DNA of 64,000 bases from Pedobacter sp. AK013. GTDB taxonomy: Bacteria; Bacteroidota; Bacteroidia; Sphingobacteriales; Sphingobacteriaceae. The position numbers and the translations under genes were made by a program. Below, piece by piece: positions 1-7,460 of this stretch (the stretch's first letter is position 1; each line of letters starts with the position of its first letter). Under the pieces are notes generated by a model that saw only the letters and a list, made by a program, of their open reading frames with translations, was not told the origin of the DNA and did no database searches. The stretch covers positions 37,017 to 101,016 of the forward strand of contig NZ_JACHCQ010000027.1 in assembly GCF_014205835.1 (NCBI RefSeq), read 5' to 3'.

Positions 1-1
1 C

Positions 2-622
2 GATGAAATGTTTTTAAGCACTTTATCTGATCGTGATTGGCGTTCAGGCATAGCCGAAGCCATTAAAGTGGCACTGATTAAAGACCGAGAATTTTTTGAG
101 TGGCTGGAAGTGAACGCCACTGCACTTGCAAATCGGGATACCACTGCCATGAACTACCAGATCTGGCAATGTGCAAAACTCCATATGGAGCATATCCGCA
201 GTTCCGATCCTTTTGAAAATGGTTCAGCCCGACCTTTGGATTTTGGGCATTGGAGTGCACATAAATTAGAATATTTAACCAATTTCGAAGTGAGGCACGG
301 TGAGGCTGTTGCCATGGGTATTGCTTTGGATACCGTATATTCCAATTTATCGGGCAGGATAAGTGCAGAAGATGCGCAAAGGGTAATCGCCCTGATTCAG
401 CAACTTGGCTTCGAGTTAACACATCCTTTGTTACAGGTTACCGAAGGCAATAGCCCAATTTTGCAGGGACTGGAAGAATTTAGGGAGCATCTTGGTGGCG
501 AACTCACCATTACTTTGCTTACAGGTCTGGGCAGTGGCGAGGAAGTGCATGAAATTGATGCCAATATTTTAAAACAAGCTGCAGAAAATTTAAATAACCA
601 AACTGCCATTATTCAACATTAA
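2..622 (+). CDS. eboD: EboD-like 3-dehydroquinate synthase homologue (5' truncated by window edge)
   Basis: The reading frame is already open at base 2, so only the C-terminal ~206 residues are present; the AroB family is ~350-390 residues. The sequence GIAEAIKVALIKD matches the dehydroquinate synthase segment carrying the metal-binding Glu. LDFGHWSAHKLE corresponds to the GHTFGHAIE metal-binding His segment, and RHGEAVAMG to the LHGEAVA His segment. The middle of the His motif (WSAHKL instead of TFGHAI) departs from housekeeping AroB, as expected of a paralogue with another substrate. It is followed at 3-4 nt spacing by eboE and eboF, the order seen in ebo operons, which are thought to handle or export a secondary metabolite precursor into the periplasm. 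The ebo assignment rests mainly on the three-gene context; the substrate is unknown. Confidence 0.85.
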   Translation, partial: DEMFLSTLSDRDWRSGIAEAIKVALIKDREFFEWLEVNATALANRDTTAMNYQIWQCAKLHMEHIRSSDPFENGSARPLDFGHWSAHKLEYLTNFEVRHGEAVAMGIALDTVYSNLSGRISAEDAQRVIALIQQLGFELTHPLLQVTEGNSPILQGLEEFREHLGGELTITLLTGLGSGEEVHEIDANILKQAAENLNNQTAIIQH

Positions 623-625
623 GCT

Positions 626-1798
626 ATGAAATTAACTTCTGGCCATTTAACGTTTTGTACCAATATTTACGCAGGCGAAAACTGGATGGCACATTTTGCC
701 GTGCTGAAGGCTAGTTTTCCAATATTGAAAGAGCAGCTGTCGCCTAATGCCCCAATGGGCATCGGTTTACGGCTTTCCAATCTCGCCAGTATTGAGCTTT
801 TGGAGGATAACCATTTAGCCGTTTTTAAACAATGGCTTCAGGATGAAGGAGGTTATGTTTTTACGATGAACGGTTTCCCCTACGGCGGTTTTCATCATAC
901 CAGGGTTAAAGATCAGGTACATGCACCCGATTGGACCACCGAAGACAGGGTGGCTTATACCCTGCGTTTGGCAAACATCCTTTCTCAGTTGCTTCCTGAT
1001 GATATGGATGGGGGCATTTCTACTTCCCCTTTGAGTTATAAGCCATGGTTTACCGATGCAGCGGCAAGAGAAAATGCTACAAATGAGGCAACTGCTAATA
1101 TTGTAAAAGTTGCCGAAGGCCTGCATGCCATACAGGAGCAGACCGGTAAGCTCATCCACCTGGATATTGAACCCGAACCAGATGGTTTTCTTGAATCTGG
1201 TCCAGAATTTATTGATTGGTATGAAAATGTACTTTTGCCTGCAGGGAATGATAAAAGCCTGATTAAAAATCACATCTGTTTGTGTTATGATGTTTGTCAT
1301 TTTGCCATCGGTTACGAACCGCATATAGCCATTATAAACGAATTGCAGGAGAAAGGCATTAAAATTGGGAAAATCCAGATCAGTGCTGCATTAAAAGCTA
1401 AATTGCCAGCATCTATTTCGGAAAGATCCGCGGTATTGGATCAACTCGGTCGCTTTGATGAACCTACTTATCTTCATCAGGTAATTGCGCGTAAAAACAA
1501 TGGTGCTTTATTGCGGTATCCCGATCTTGCAGAGGCTCTGGCAGCGGCTGAAGATTTATCGGTAGAGGAGTGGCGTGCCCATTTCCATGTACCTATTTTT
1601 GTTGAAGATATGGGCCTGATCCAATCTACACAGTCGGACATTGTCGAGGTACTAAACTTGCAAAAAAATAGTCCTTTTACCACACATTTGGAAGTAGAAA
1701 CTTATACCTGGGAGGTTTTGCCAACAGCTTTGAAAGCACCTTTGAATGATTCCATTATTAGGGAACTGGCCTGGGTAAAAACATTATTAGAACAGTAG
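626..1798 (+). CDS. eboE: Metabolite traffic protein EboE (xylose-isomerase-like TIM barrel)
   Basis: A 390-residue soluble protein without signal peptide, starting 3 nt after the eboD stop. It has the appearance of a sugar-phosphate isomerase/epimerase (AP endonuclease 2-like) TIM barrel. Acidic and histidine-rich strand ends that could bind a metal are visible: LDIEPEPDGF near residue 180, CYDVCHFAIGYE near 220, a FVEDMG strand near 330 and LEVETYTWEVLP near 355. EboE is a defined member of the conserved ebo operon found in cyanobacteria, algal endosymbionts and scattered bacteria. The gene is tightly coupled to eboD before it and eboF after it. The reaction is not established for the family; catalysis on a small cyclitol or sugar-like molecule is an inference from the fold. 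Confidence 0.85.
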   Translation: MKLTSGHLTFCTNIYAGENWMAHFAVLKASFPILKEQLSPNAPMGIGLRLSNLASIELLEDNHLAVFKQWLQDEGGYVFTMNGFPYGGFHHTRVKDQVHAPDWTTEDRVAYTLRLANILSQLLPDDMDGGISTSPLSYKPWFTDAAARENATNEATANIVKVAEGLHAIQEQTGKLIHLDIEPEPDGFLESGPEFIDWYENVLLPAGNDKSLIKNHICLCYDVCHFAIGYEPHIAIINELQEKGIKIGKIQISAALKAKLPASISERSAVLDQLGRFDEPTYLHQVIARKNNGALLRYPDLAEALAAAEDLSVEEWRAHFHVPIFVEDMGLIQSTQSDIVEVLNLQKNSPFTTHLEVETYTWEVLPTALKAPLNDSIIRELAWVKTLLEQ

Positions 1799-1801
1799 AT
1801 T

Positions 1802-3151
1802 ATGCATAAAACCGTTGTTATCGATATCGTAGCCTTATCTGCTTCCGTAATTGGAGCACATACGCCTTTTCTTCAGCAATATATTGCCGAAAACCATTTA
1901 ACAACTATAGAACCTTTGTTGCCGGCAGTTACCACGGCGGTGCAATCGAGTTATGTAACAGGTAAATATCCTTCAGAAAATGGTATTGTAGGGAATGGCT
2001 GGTATGATGATGCGGATAGTGAAATTAAATTCTGGAAGCAGTCTAACAAACTGGTAAATGCCGAAAAAATATGGGATCAGGCTAAAAAGGAAGATCCTAA
2101 TTTTACCTGTGCCAATATGTTCTGGTGGTACAATATGTATTCGACAGTCGATTTTTCGGTAACACCGCGCCCAAATTACCTGGCCGATGGACGCAAATTA
2201 TCCGATTGTTATTCGCAACCGGCCGAACTGCGCGACCATTTACAGGCTAAACTGGGGCAGTTCCCTTTGTTTCAGTTCTGGGGTCCTGGTGCAAATATTA
2301 AATCAACGAGATGGATTGCAGATGCCTCAATGGAAACTGAAAAGCTGCATAACCCTACGCTTACTTTAATTTATTTGCCCCATTTAGACTATTGCCTGCA
2401 AAAGTTTGGCCCTGAGCTAGATAAAATCAGCGCAGAGTTGAAAGAAATTGATCAGGTGGTAGAAGAATTGGTGCATTTTTATGAAAGCAGGGGGGCGCGT
2501 ATCATATTACTTTCCGAATATGGCATAGCCCCGGTAAATAATCCTGTCCATTTAAACCGCCTGTTCAGGGAAAACGGATTGATCCAGATCCGCGAAGAAA
2601 GAGGATTGGAACTGCTTGATGCTGGCGCTTCTAAAGCTTTTGTCGTAGCCGATCACCAGATTGCACACGTGTACATTAACGATAAAAGCGTAACGGAACA
2701 AGTGAAGGCTTTATTGGAAGATGTAGCCGGTGTTGAGCTGGTTTTAGATAAAGAAGAACAAAAAAAACACCACATCAACCATGAACGTTCAGGCGATCTG
2801 GTACTGATGGCCAATGAAAACAGCTGGTTTACCTATTATTTCTGGCTTGACGATGCCAAAGCACCTGATTATGCCAGGGTGGTAGATATCCATAAAAAAC
2901 CAGGCTACGATCCTGTAGAAATGTTCATGACCTCTAAATTGCGGGCAGCTTACAAGCTTTTAAGAAAAAAAGCCGGCTTCCGTTACGTGATGGATGTAAT
3001 TCCACTCGATGCTACCTTGGTTAAAGGATCGCATGGTAGCAATAAAGTAGCCGATAGGTTTAAACCTGTTCTGGTTACTTCAAAAGCAATAGATAAAACC
3101 TTAAAGGCACCAGACGTTTATCGAGTGATTTGGGATAGTTTGACTGTTTAA
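1802..3151 (+). CDS. eboF: EboF-like type I phosphodiesterase / nucleotide pyrophosphatase family protein
   Basis: A 449-residue alkaline phosphatase superfamily protein, 3 nt after eboE. The family's metal-site landmarks are recognisable in order. An N-terminal strand VVIDIVALS replaces the usual D-G strand. A Thr nucleophile candidate lies in AVTTAVQSSYVTGKYPSENG near residue 45. LPHLDYCLQKFGP near 200 matches the D-x-x-x-H region. LLSEYGIAP near 240 stands where the family has DHGM. KGSHGS near 415 carries the last His. The altered first Asp and the EYG in place of DHG suggest changed metal binding or altered chemistry, as seen in some diverged members. It is the last gene of the ebo cluster here and is followed by a 375-bp gene-free stretch. 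Its substrate is unknown. Confidence 0.8.
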   Translation: MHKTVVIDIVALSASVIGAHTPFLQQYIAENHLTTIEPLLPAVTTAVQSSYVTGKYPSENGIVGNGWYDDADSEIKFWKQSNKLVNAEKIWDQAKKEDPNFTCANMFWWYNMYSTVDFSVTPRPNYLADGRKLSDCYSQPAELRDHLQAKLGQFPLFQFWGPGANIKSTRWIADASMETEKLHNPTLTLIYLPHLDYCLQKFGPELDKISAELKEIDQVVEELVHFYESRGARIILLSEYGIAPVNNPVHLNRLFRENGLIQIREERGLELLDAGASKAFVVADHQIAHVYINDKSVTEQVKALLEDVAGVELVLDKEEQKKHHINHERSGDLVLMANENSWFTYYFWLDDAKAPDYARVVDIHKKPGYDPVEMFMTSKLRAAYKLLRKKAGFRYVMDVIPLDATLVKGSHGSNKVADRFKPVLVTSKAIDKTLKAPDVYRVIWDSLTV

Positions 3152-3526
3152 AAAAGATCGCCGGTTTTACTGACTGATCGCTATCGGATCAGCCGGATGA
3201 TCGCATTTAAGAAAGATCTTGTTGAGTTCAAGTTCAAATAAATTAAGCTTTTAAGAACCTTACCTACAGATTTCAGTTCGATCAATTTATTCATACTGAC
3301 TAATTTTAAGCCCGTGAAACTAGCGAGATCGTCATGCTGACCTGTAGCACAGCGGAAAGCTACGCAGTAAATTTATTTCAGCATCTTTAATGCTAAATAG
3401 ACCCTGAAATAAATTACCTTCGGTGAGCTCGCTAAGGCTCGGTTCAGGGTGACGGCTATGAACGAAAAATGCCTGCAGTATACCTGTTAAAGTATATTAA
3501 TAATAGAACTGAGGTAACAAATATTA
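3152..3526. other. Gene-free stretch after the ebo cluster, largely repeat DNA
   Basis: No plausible coding frame was seen. The first ~60 bases contain interleaved short inverted repeats (CTGATC..GATCAG nested within CCGG..CCGG) that could fold at the end of the ebo transcript but lack a clear T-run. The second half is a palindromic intergenic repeat, listed separately. Confidence 0.6.
3330..3454. repeat. Palindromic intergenic repeat, CGTCATGCTGA-type
   Basis: The left end reads CGTCATGCTGA and the right end TTCAGGGTGACG; the right end reversed is CGTCACCCTGAA, so the termini match as an imperfect inverted repeat. An inner pair ATTTATTTCAG / CTGAAATAAAT makes a second nested stem. It belongs to a loose class of GTCAT-ended palindromes present throughout the window between genes. 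Confidence 0.7.
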
Positions 3527-3925
3527 TTATTCCCGAACAAACCTATAGCCACACCCCTCAATACAAGGTGGATTAAGCTGCAGCGATTTTGCCGAAACTT
3601 TGTAATAATAAGTCAATGGCATTTTATAAGTGTTACTGAAAACTTCCATTTTTATGCTGTCTAAAATTTTGAATGAAAATAAGCCGGGCATGGCATTTCC
3701 TTCAAATTTACCGGCTTTGTCTGCCGATTTGCTTAGAATAAGGTATTTGGCCTCGCCAGTTACTTTCGTGTATTTACCATTTCCATTACCAATATCAAAC
3801 ATCGTTTCGGTCAGTTTCCATTTACCGTAAACTTCGCCCGGCCCGTCATTATTGTTGTTTGATTTTTTGCAGGATATATACAAAAGGCCTGTTGCAGCCA
3901 AGATGAGTAATAATATCTTTTTCAT
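3527..3925 (-). CDS. Small hypothetical lipoprotein
   Basis: A 132-residue protein with a typical lipoprotein signal: a hydrophobic stretch from residue 4 to 18 and a lipobox ending at Cys19 (LYISC), followed by an Asn-rich linker. The mature part contains GKWKLTETMFD near residue 35, the opening strand motif of small lipocalin-like/META-like Bacteroidota lipoproteins, and a C-terminal CIEGCGYRF with two cysteines. It is probably anchored in a membrane facing the periplasm. It lies 64 nt downstream of the AraC gene on the same strand and may share its transcript. No function can be assigned. Confidence 0.7.
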   Translation of the reverse strand: MKKILLLILAATGLLYISCKKSNNNNDGPGEVYGKWKLTETMFDIGNGNGKYTKVTGEAKYLILSKSADKAGKFEGNAMPGLFSFKILDSIKMEVFSNTYKMPLTYYYKVSAKSLQLNPPCIEGCGYRFVRE

Positions 3926-3989
3926 AAAGCTTTAATTTACAGCTTATACGATGGAGAGAATCAAAACGCTACATCAAAATTGTCTTTTG

Positions 3990-4913
3990 CTAATTAAACA
4001 TTTTTCTAAATGCCAATGGCGATACCTTCGTTTTTGCTTTGAATAATTTATTAAATGATTGCGGATGTTCAAAGCCCAGTTCGTATGCCACTTCGCTCAC
4101 CGATAAATTGGTGCCTGATAATTTTTCTTTTGCTTTTTCGATCAGTTTCTGGTGGATATGTTGTTGTGCATTCTGTCCGGTTAGCGAACGGAGTAGATCG
4201 CTTAAATAACTTGGCGAAACATTTAAACGATCGGAAAGGTATTGCACCGTAGGTAAACCTTTAAACATGGTTACTTTATCGTTAAAATATTCCTCTAACA
4301 ATTCTTCAAGTTTTTGCAAAAGGTCGTTATTTAATACTTTGCGCGTAATAAACTGCCGTTTGTAAAAGCGGTTGCTGTAATTTAACAACAGTTCGATTTG
4401 TGTGATGATCACATCCTGGCTAAAATCGTCAATCCTGCTGTTCAGTTCTTCCTCAATATTCTTAAAAATAGTAATAATAGTGGTTTTTTCTTTTTCTGAT
4501 AGGTGCAACGCCTCATTGGCCGAGTATGAAAAGAAACCATAACTTTTAATTTTTTTTGCTATTGGATAAGACAGTAAAAAATCGGGATGGATCAATAAAG
4601 TAAATAAGGAGCAAACACTTGAGCTTAAATCTTCATCATGACCAATAATCTGGTTGGGAGCAGCAAATAATAAACCGCCTTCATCAAAATCATAATAACT
4701 CTGGCCATATTTTAGCCTGCCACTTAATTTTGGTTTATACGAAATCTTATAAAAATTCAGGATATGCGAATTAGGCTGTCCGTTCATTTCAACCGGATGA
4801 TCTTCATTGTTAATCAGGCTGATCAAGGGGTGTTTAGGCTGGGGCAGGCCCAACATCCGGTGTGCTTCTGTTAACGAATTGAATTTATAAGGGCTATTGT
4901 CTACCTTTTTCAT
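3990..4913 (-). CDS. AraC family transcriptional regulator
   Basis: A 307-residue protein with a C-terminal AraC-type double helix-turn-helix (about residues 205-307). The second HTH is clear in VSEVAYELGFEHPQSFNKLFKAKTKVSPLAFRK, the FxHPQxFNKxFK pattern of the family. The N-terminal ~180 residues look like a cupin-type sensor region (GRLKYGQSYYDFDEGGLLFAAPNQI). It lies 59 nt downstream of the SDR gene on the same strand, with a perfect 13-bp inverted repeat between them. The arrangement suggests that it controls the SDR gene, itself, or both. The effector is unknown. Confidence 0.9.
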   Translation of the reverse strand: MKKVDNSPYKFNSLTEAHRMLGLPQPKHPLISLINNEDHPVEMNGQPNSHILNFYKISYKPKLSGRLKYGQSYYDFDEGGLLFAAPNQIIGHDEDLSSSVCSLFTLLIHPDFLLSYPIAKKIKSYGFFSYSANEALHLSEKEKTTIITIFKNIEEELNSRIDDFSQDVIITQIELLLNYSNRFYKRQFITRKVLNNDLLQKLEELLEEYFNDKVTMFKGLPTVQYLSDRLNVSPSYLSDLLRSLTGQNAQQHIHQKLIEKAKEKLSGTNLSVSEVAYELGFEHPQSFNKLFKAKTKVSPLAFRKMFN

Positions 4914-4927
4914 ACTGATATATACAA

Positions 4928-4961
4928 ATATAACCGATAAGTCTGTGTTTATCGGTTATAT
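4928..4961. promoter_or_regulatory. Perfect 13-bp inverted repeat between SDR and AraC genes
   Basis: ATATAACCGATAA (4928-4940) pairs exactly with TTATCGGTTATAT (4949-4961) across an 8-nt loop. It sits 15 nt upstream of the AraC start and 11 nt after the SDR stop. There is no long T-run on either side, so it could be an operator for a dimeric regulator or a weak terminator/attenuator between the two genes. Confidence 0.55.
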
Positions 4962-4972
4962 GTTTGATTTAA

Positions 4973-5833
4973 TTAACCCTGTGCTGCATTCGATACGGTT
5001 TCCCATTCTTCCCAGCTGGCTATACGCTCAGCATAAGCCGTACGTACCCAAGCCAGGTTATGGCTGCCAAGTGATAAACGTAAAGGTGGATTTTCTGTAT
5101 CCACAACTTTAAAAATGGCCTCTGGTGTTGCCTCCGGATTACCTCTTTCCATTTGCTGCAAACCTTCAAAAAACTTTGCTTTAAAGTCGGTATATACCTC
5201 TAATCCATCTGCAAACTTTAAAGAAGCCTGACTTCCGAATTCGGTGGCGTAGGCGCCTGGTTCGATAATGGTTACTTTGATCCCAAACGATTTTACCTCT
5301 GCGGCCAGGCTTTCGTGAATGGCTTCAAATGCCCATTTAGATGAACAATAATACCCAATAACGGGTAAAACTACGTGGCCAAGATTGCTGGATGTACCTA
5401 AAATGTGGCCAAAGCCCTGCTTGCGTAATATGGGCAGCGCAGCTTGTATAACAGTCACCGCTCCAAAAATGTTGGTGTTGTACATAGCCTTAACCTGCTC
5501 AATAGTAGCTTCTTCAATAGTACCTACAAGCGAATAACCCGCATTGTTTAAAACAACGTCTAATCGCCCGAAATGTTCGTGCGCCTGTTGAACGGTTTTT
5601 GCTACCTGGTCGTAATCAGTTACGTCAAGTTCAAGGGGCAGTATATTTTCTTTATACTTTTCCTGAAGATCTGCAATGCCCGATAGGTTCCTTGCCGTTG
5701 CTGCCACCTTATCGCCGCGTTCTAAAGCTGCTATTGCCCATACGCGGCCAAATCCGCGAGATGCACCTGTAATAAACCAAACCTTATTAACTGTTTGGGT
5801 ATTTGTACCCTGATGTTCTTGTTGATGTTCCAT
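4973..5833 (-). CDS. SDR family oxidoreductase (NAD(P)-dependent)
   Basis: A classical short-chain dehydrogenase of 286 residues. The nucleotide-binding TGASRGFG motif lies near residue 20, NNAG near 95 and the catalytic YCSSK near 165, with a Ser about 14 residues earlier (GTSSNLGH). The ATG at 5833 is preferred over a TTG 39 bases upstream because the Rossmann core then follows a short polar N-terminus. The tail after about residue 195 resembles the SDR subgroup often annotated as oxidoreductase/retinol dehydrogenase-like. It is divergent from the TetR gene (gap 170 bp) and followed by an AraC gene on the same strand. The substrate cannot be read from the sequence. Confidence 0.88.
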   Translation of the reverse strand: MEHQQEHQGTNTQTVNKVWFITGASRGFGRVWAIAALERGDKVAATARNLSGIADLQEKYKENILPLELDVTDYDQVAKTVQQAHEHFGRLDVVLNNAGYSLVGTIEEATIEQVKAMYNTNIFGAVTVIQAALPILRKQGFGHILGTSSNLGHVVLPVIGYYCSSKWAFEAIHESLAAEVKSFGIKVTIIEPGAYATEFGSQASLKFADGLEVYTDFKAKFFEGLQQMERGNPEATPEAIFKVVDTENPPLRLSLGSHNLAWVRTAYAERIASWEEWETVSNAAQG

Positions 5834-5973
5834 AATTTTTATCTGAATAAATGATAGATCAAAGGTGGGCAAGGTGTGAGGCCGATGTGTAGCCTAATTG
5901 AGGGCTTTTGTAGCCAAAATGAGAAAATACAAAATGATGACACATTAATTAAATTTTTAAATCGCAATCCATC

Positions 5974-5981
5974 TATATTTG
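5974..5981 (+). promoter_or_regulatory. -7 promoter element of the TetR gene
   Basis: TATATTTG matches the Bacteroidota TANNTTTG -7 consensus exactly. A transcript would begin about 5-8 nt downstream, inside the operator at 5984-6003, and leave a leader of only ~15 nt. No good TTTG -33 element was seen at the usual spacing. Confidence 0.5.
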
Positions 5982-5983
5982 TC

Positions 5984-6003
5984 AACATACCAATTAGTAT
6001 GTT
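5984..6003. promoter_or_regulatory. TetR operator O1 (20-bp palindrome)
   Basis: AACATACCAATTAGTATGTT is a palindrome with one mismatched pair. It differs by one base from the site at 6604-6623. It ends at the base before the tetR ATG and covers the predicted transcription start, so bound repressor would block its own transcription. Confidence 0.75.
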
Positions 6004-6588
6004 ATGTCTAAAGCAGCCGATACGCGGATGATGATTTTACAGAAATCTTTTGAGTTGATATACCGGAAAGGATACCAGTCTACGAGTATTGATGAAATTA
6101 TTGCCACTACACAGGTAACAAAAGGGGCCTTCTATTATCATTTCAAAACCAAAGATGATATGGGCCTAAGCCTGATTACTGAAGTATTGTATCCGGGAAT
6201 GTACAACGTCATGATTAAACCTTTAGAAGAAGGAAAGAACCCTGCTAAAGACATTTACAACGTTATGGAAAACCTCCTGAACGATTTTGTGTTTTTTAAT
6301 CCCGATTATGGTTGCCCGGCCATTAACCTGATTGAAGAAATGTCGCCAATGAACCCGGTATTTAAAAAAGCGCTTTCCAAATTGGTTAAACAATGGCAAA
6401 ATGCAATTGTAGCCGCGCTCAATAAAGGAAAGGAAGCTCATATTTTTACGGGCACTTTTGTACCTGAAGAAGTGGCCATGGTGGTGATTTCAGGCTATGG
6501 TGGAGTAAGGAATATCGGCAAAGCACTAGGCAAATCGAGCTACAAAACTTACTTAAAAGGCCTTAAAACCTATTTAAATAAACTTTAA
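6004..6588 (+). CDS. TetR/AcrR family transcriptional repressor
   Basis: A 194-residue regulator. The N-terminal TetR HTH is clear in residues 9-55: ILQKSFELIYRKGYQSTSIDEIIATTQVTKGAFYYHFKTKDDM, written here as consecutive segments ILQKSFELIYRKGY, STSIDEIIATTQVTKGAF and YYHFKTKDDM. The C-terminal ligand-binding domain contains an NPDYGCPAINLIEEM segment like the TetR_C_11-type regulators that respond to small lipophilic or electrophilic compounds. Two near-identical palindromes, one at its own start and one just after its stop before the next gene, indicate autoregulation and control of the downstream membrane protein/cytochrome genes. The start is fixed by family length. Confidence 0.93.
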   Translation: MSKAADTRMMILQKSFELIYRKGYQSTSIDEIIATTQVTKGAFYYHFKTKDDMGLSLITEVLYPGMYNVMIKPLEEGKNPAKDIYNVMENLLNDFVFFNPDYGCPAINLIEEMSPMNPVFKKALSKLVKQWQNAIVAALNKGKEAHIFTGTFVPEEVAMVVISGYGGVRNIGKALGKSSYKTYLKGLKTYLNKL

Positions 6589-6603
6589 ATTTTTTTATAC
6601 CAC

Positions 6604-6623
6604 AACATACTAATTAGTATGTT
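6604..6623. promoter_or_regulatory. TetR operator O2 (perfect 20-bp palindrome)
   Basis: AACATACTAATTAGTATGTT is identical to its own reverse complement. It lies 15 nt after the tetR stop and 15 nt before the next start codon. Together with O1 it predicts a separately repressed promoter for the genes from 6639 onward. Confidence 0.78.
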
Positions 6624-6638
6624 TCAACCTGTTTCAAT

Positions 6639-7103
6639 ATGCATCAAATTCTTCTCGGCCTGCATTCTATTAACCGCTGGTTTGTACTTCTATCATTGCT
6701 TTACAGCATCTACCTTGCTGCAAGGGGGCACTTTCAGCACCTTAAATTTACGGCTCATGCCAATTTTATGCGGCATACTACCGCCACCATTTCGCAGATT
6801 CAGCTCTTGCTGGGTTTAAGTTTGTATATGATCAGTCCGGTGGTGAAGTTTGCAATAGCAGAAAGTGATAACAGTCATTTAATTTCTGAACATGTATTTT
6901 TTAAATATATCCATATCTGGCTCATGGCCACATCTGTAGTGTTAATTACGCTCGGTTCTGCAAAGGCAAAAAGAATGGAAACCGATTCCCAAAAATTTTC
7001 AACCATGTTATTTTGGTTTTGCCTGGCGCTTTTGGTCATACTTATCGCTATTCCATGGCCATTTTCACCTCTTGTCAGTCGTCCATTTTTAAGATCTTTT
7101 TAA
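6639..7103 (+). CDS. Small four-helix integral membrane protein, function unknown
   Basis: A 154-residue protein with four predicted membrane helices, at about residues 12-30, 50-70, 88-108 and 124-145. It starts with LHSINRWFVLLSLLYSIY, a conserved-looking first helix, and has His residues at helix ends (HANFMRHTTATIS; FKYIHIW) that could bind a cofactor, although this is speculation. It is the first gene after TetR operator O2. It is followed 12 nt later by a DUF3817 membrane protein and then by a diheme cytochrome, so a role at the membrane in a TetR-controlled stress response is plausible. An overlapping frame from 6619 is rejected because this frame has the membrane pattern. Confidence 0.75.
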   Translation: MHQILLGLHSINRWFVLLSLLYSIYLAARGHFQHLKFTAHANFMRHTTATISQIQLLLGLSLYMISPVVKFAIAESDNSHLISEHVFFKYIHIWLMATSVVLITLGSAKAKRMETDSQKFSTMLFWFCLALLVILIAIPWPFSPLVSRPFLRSF

Positions 7104-7115
7104 AATCAAATTGTT

Positions 7116-7451
7116 ATGCTAAATCTGTTAAAAACCCCGATCGGAAGATTAAGAATTATCGGTTTCTTAGAAGGGACCTCATTATTGGTACTTGTATTTG
7201 TTGCCGTTCCGCTAAAATACATATTGCACAGACCTGAACTGGTAAAATTGATGGGGCCCATCCATGGATTACTTTTTTGTCTTTTTGTTTTCATTACTTT
7301 CAGCGTAGGCGTGGCCTATAAATGGGTATTTTCTAAAGTAACCTGGAAAGTACTATTGGCCTGCGTGATTCCTTTTGGTACTTTTTATATCGATAAATAT
7401 ATTCTGATACCACAATCACTTATTCACGAAGGAGACGATAACCTGAGTTAG
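7116..7451 (+). CDS. DUF3817 family membrane protein
   Basis: A 111-residue protein with three hydrophobic helices (about residues 15-36, 46-67 and 76-95). The N-terminal pattern RLRIIGFLEGTSLLVLVFVAVPLKY and the central MGPIHGLLFCLFVF, quoted in pieces, are typical of the DUF3817 (YdzA-like) family. DUF3817 proteins have no known biochemical role. It sits 12 nt after the previous membrane protein and 9 nt before the diheme cytochrome, so the three genes are probably one transcript under the TetR repressor. Confidence 0.85.
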   Translation: MLNLLKTPIGRLRIIGFLEGTSLLVLVFVAVPLKYILHRPELVKLMGPIHGLLFCLFVFITFSVGVAYKWVFSKVTWKVLLACVIPFGTFYIDKYILIPQSLIHEGDDNLS

Positions 7452-7460
7452 TGATATAGC

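Noticed and set aside
815..1324. 169-residue minus-strand frame inside eboE
   Set aside because: Covered by a well-supported gene on the other strand; no family features.
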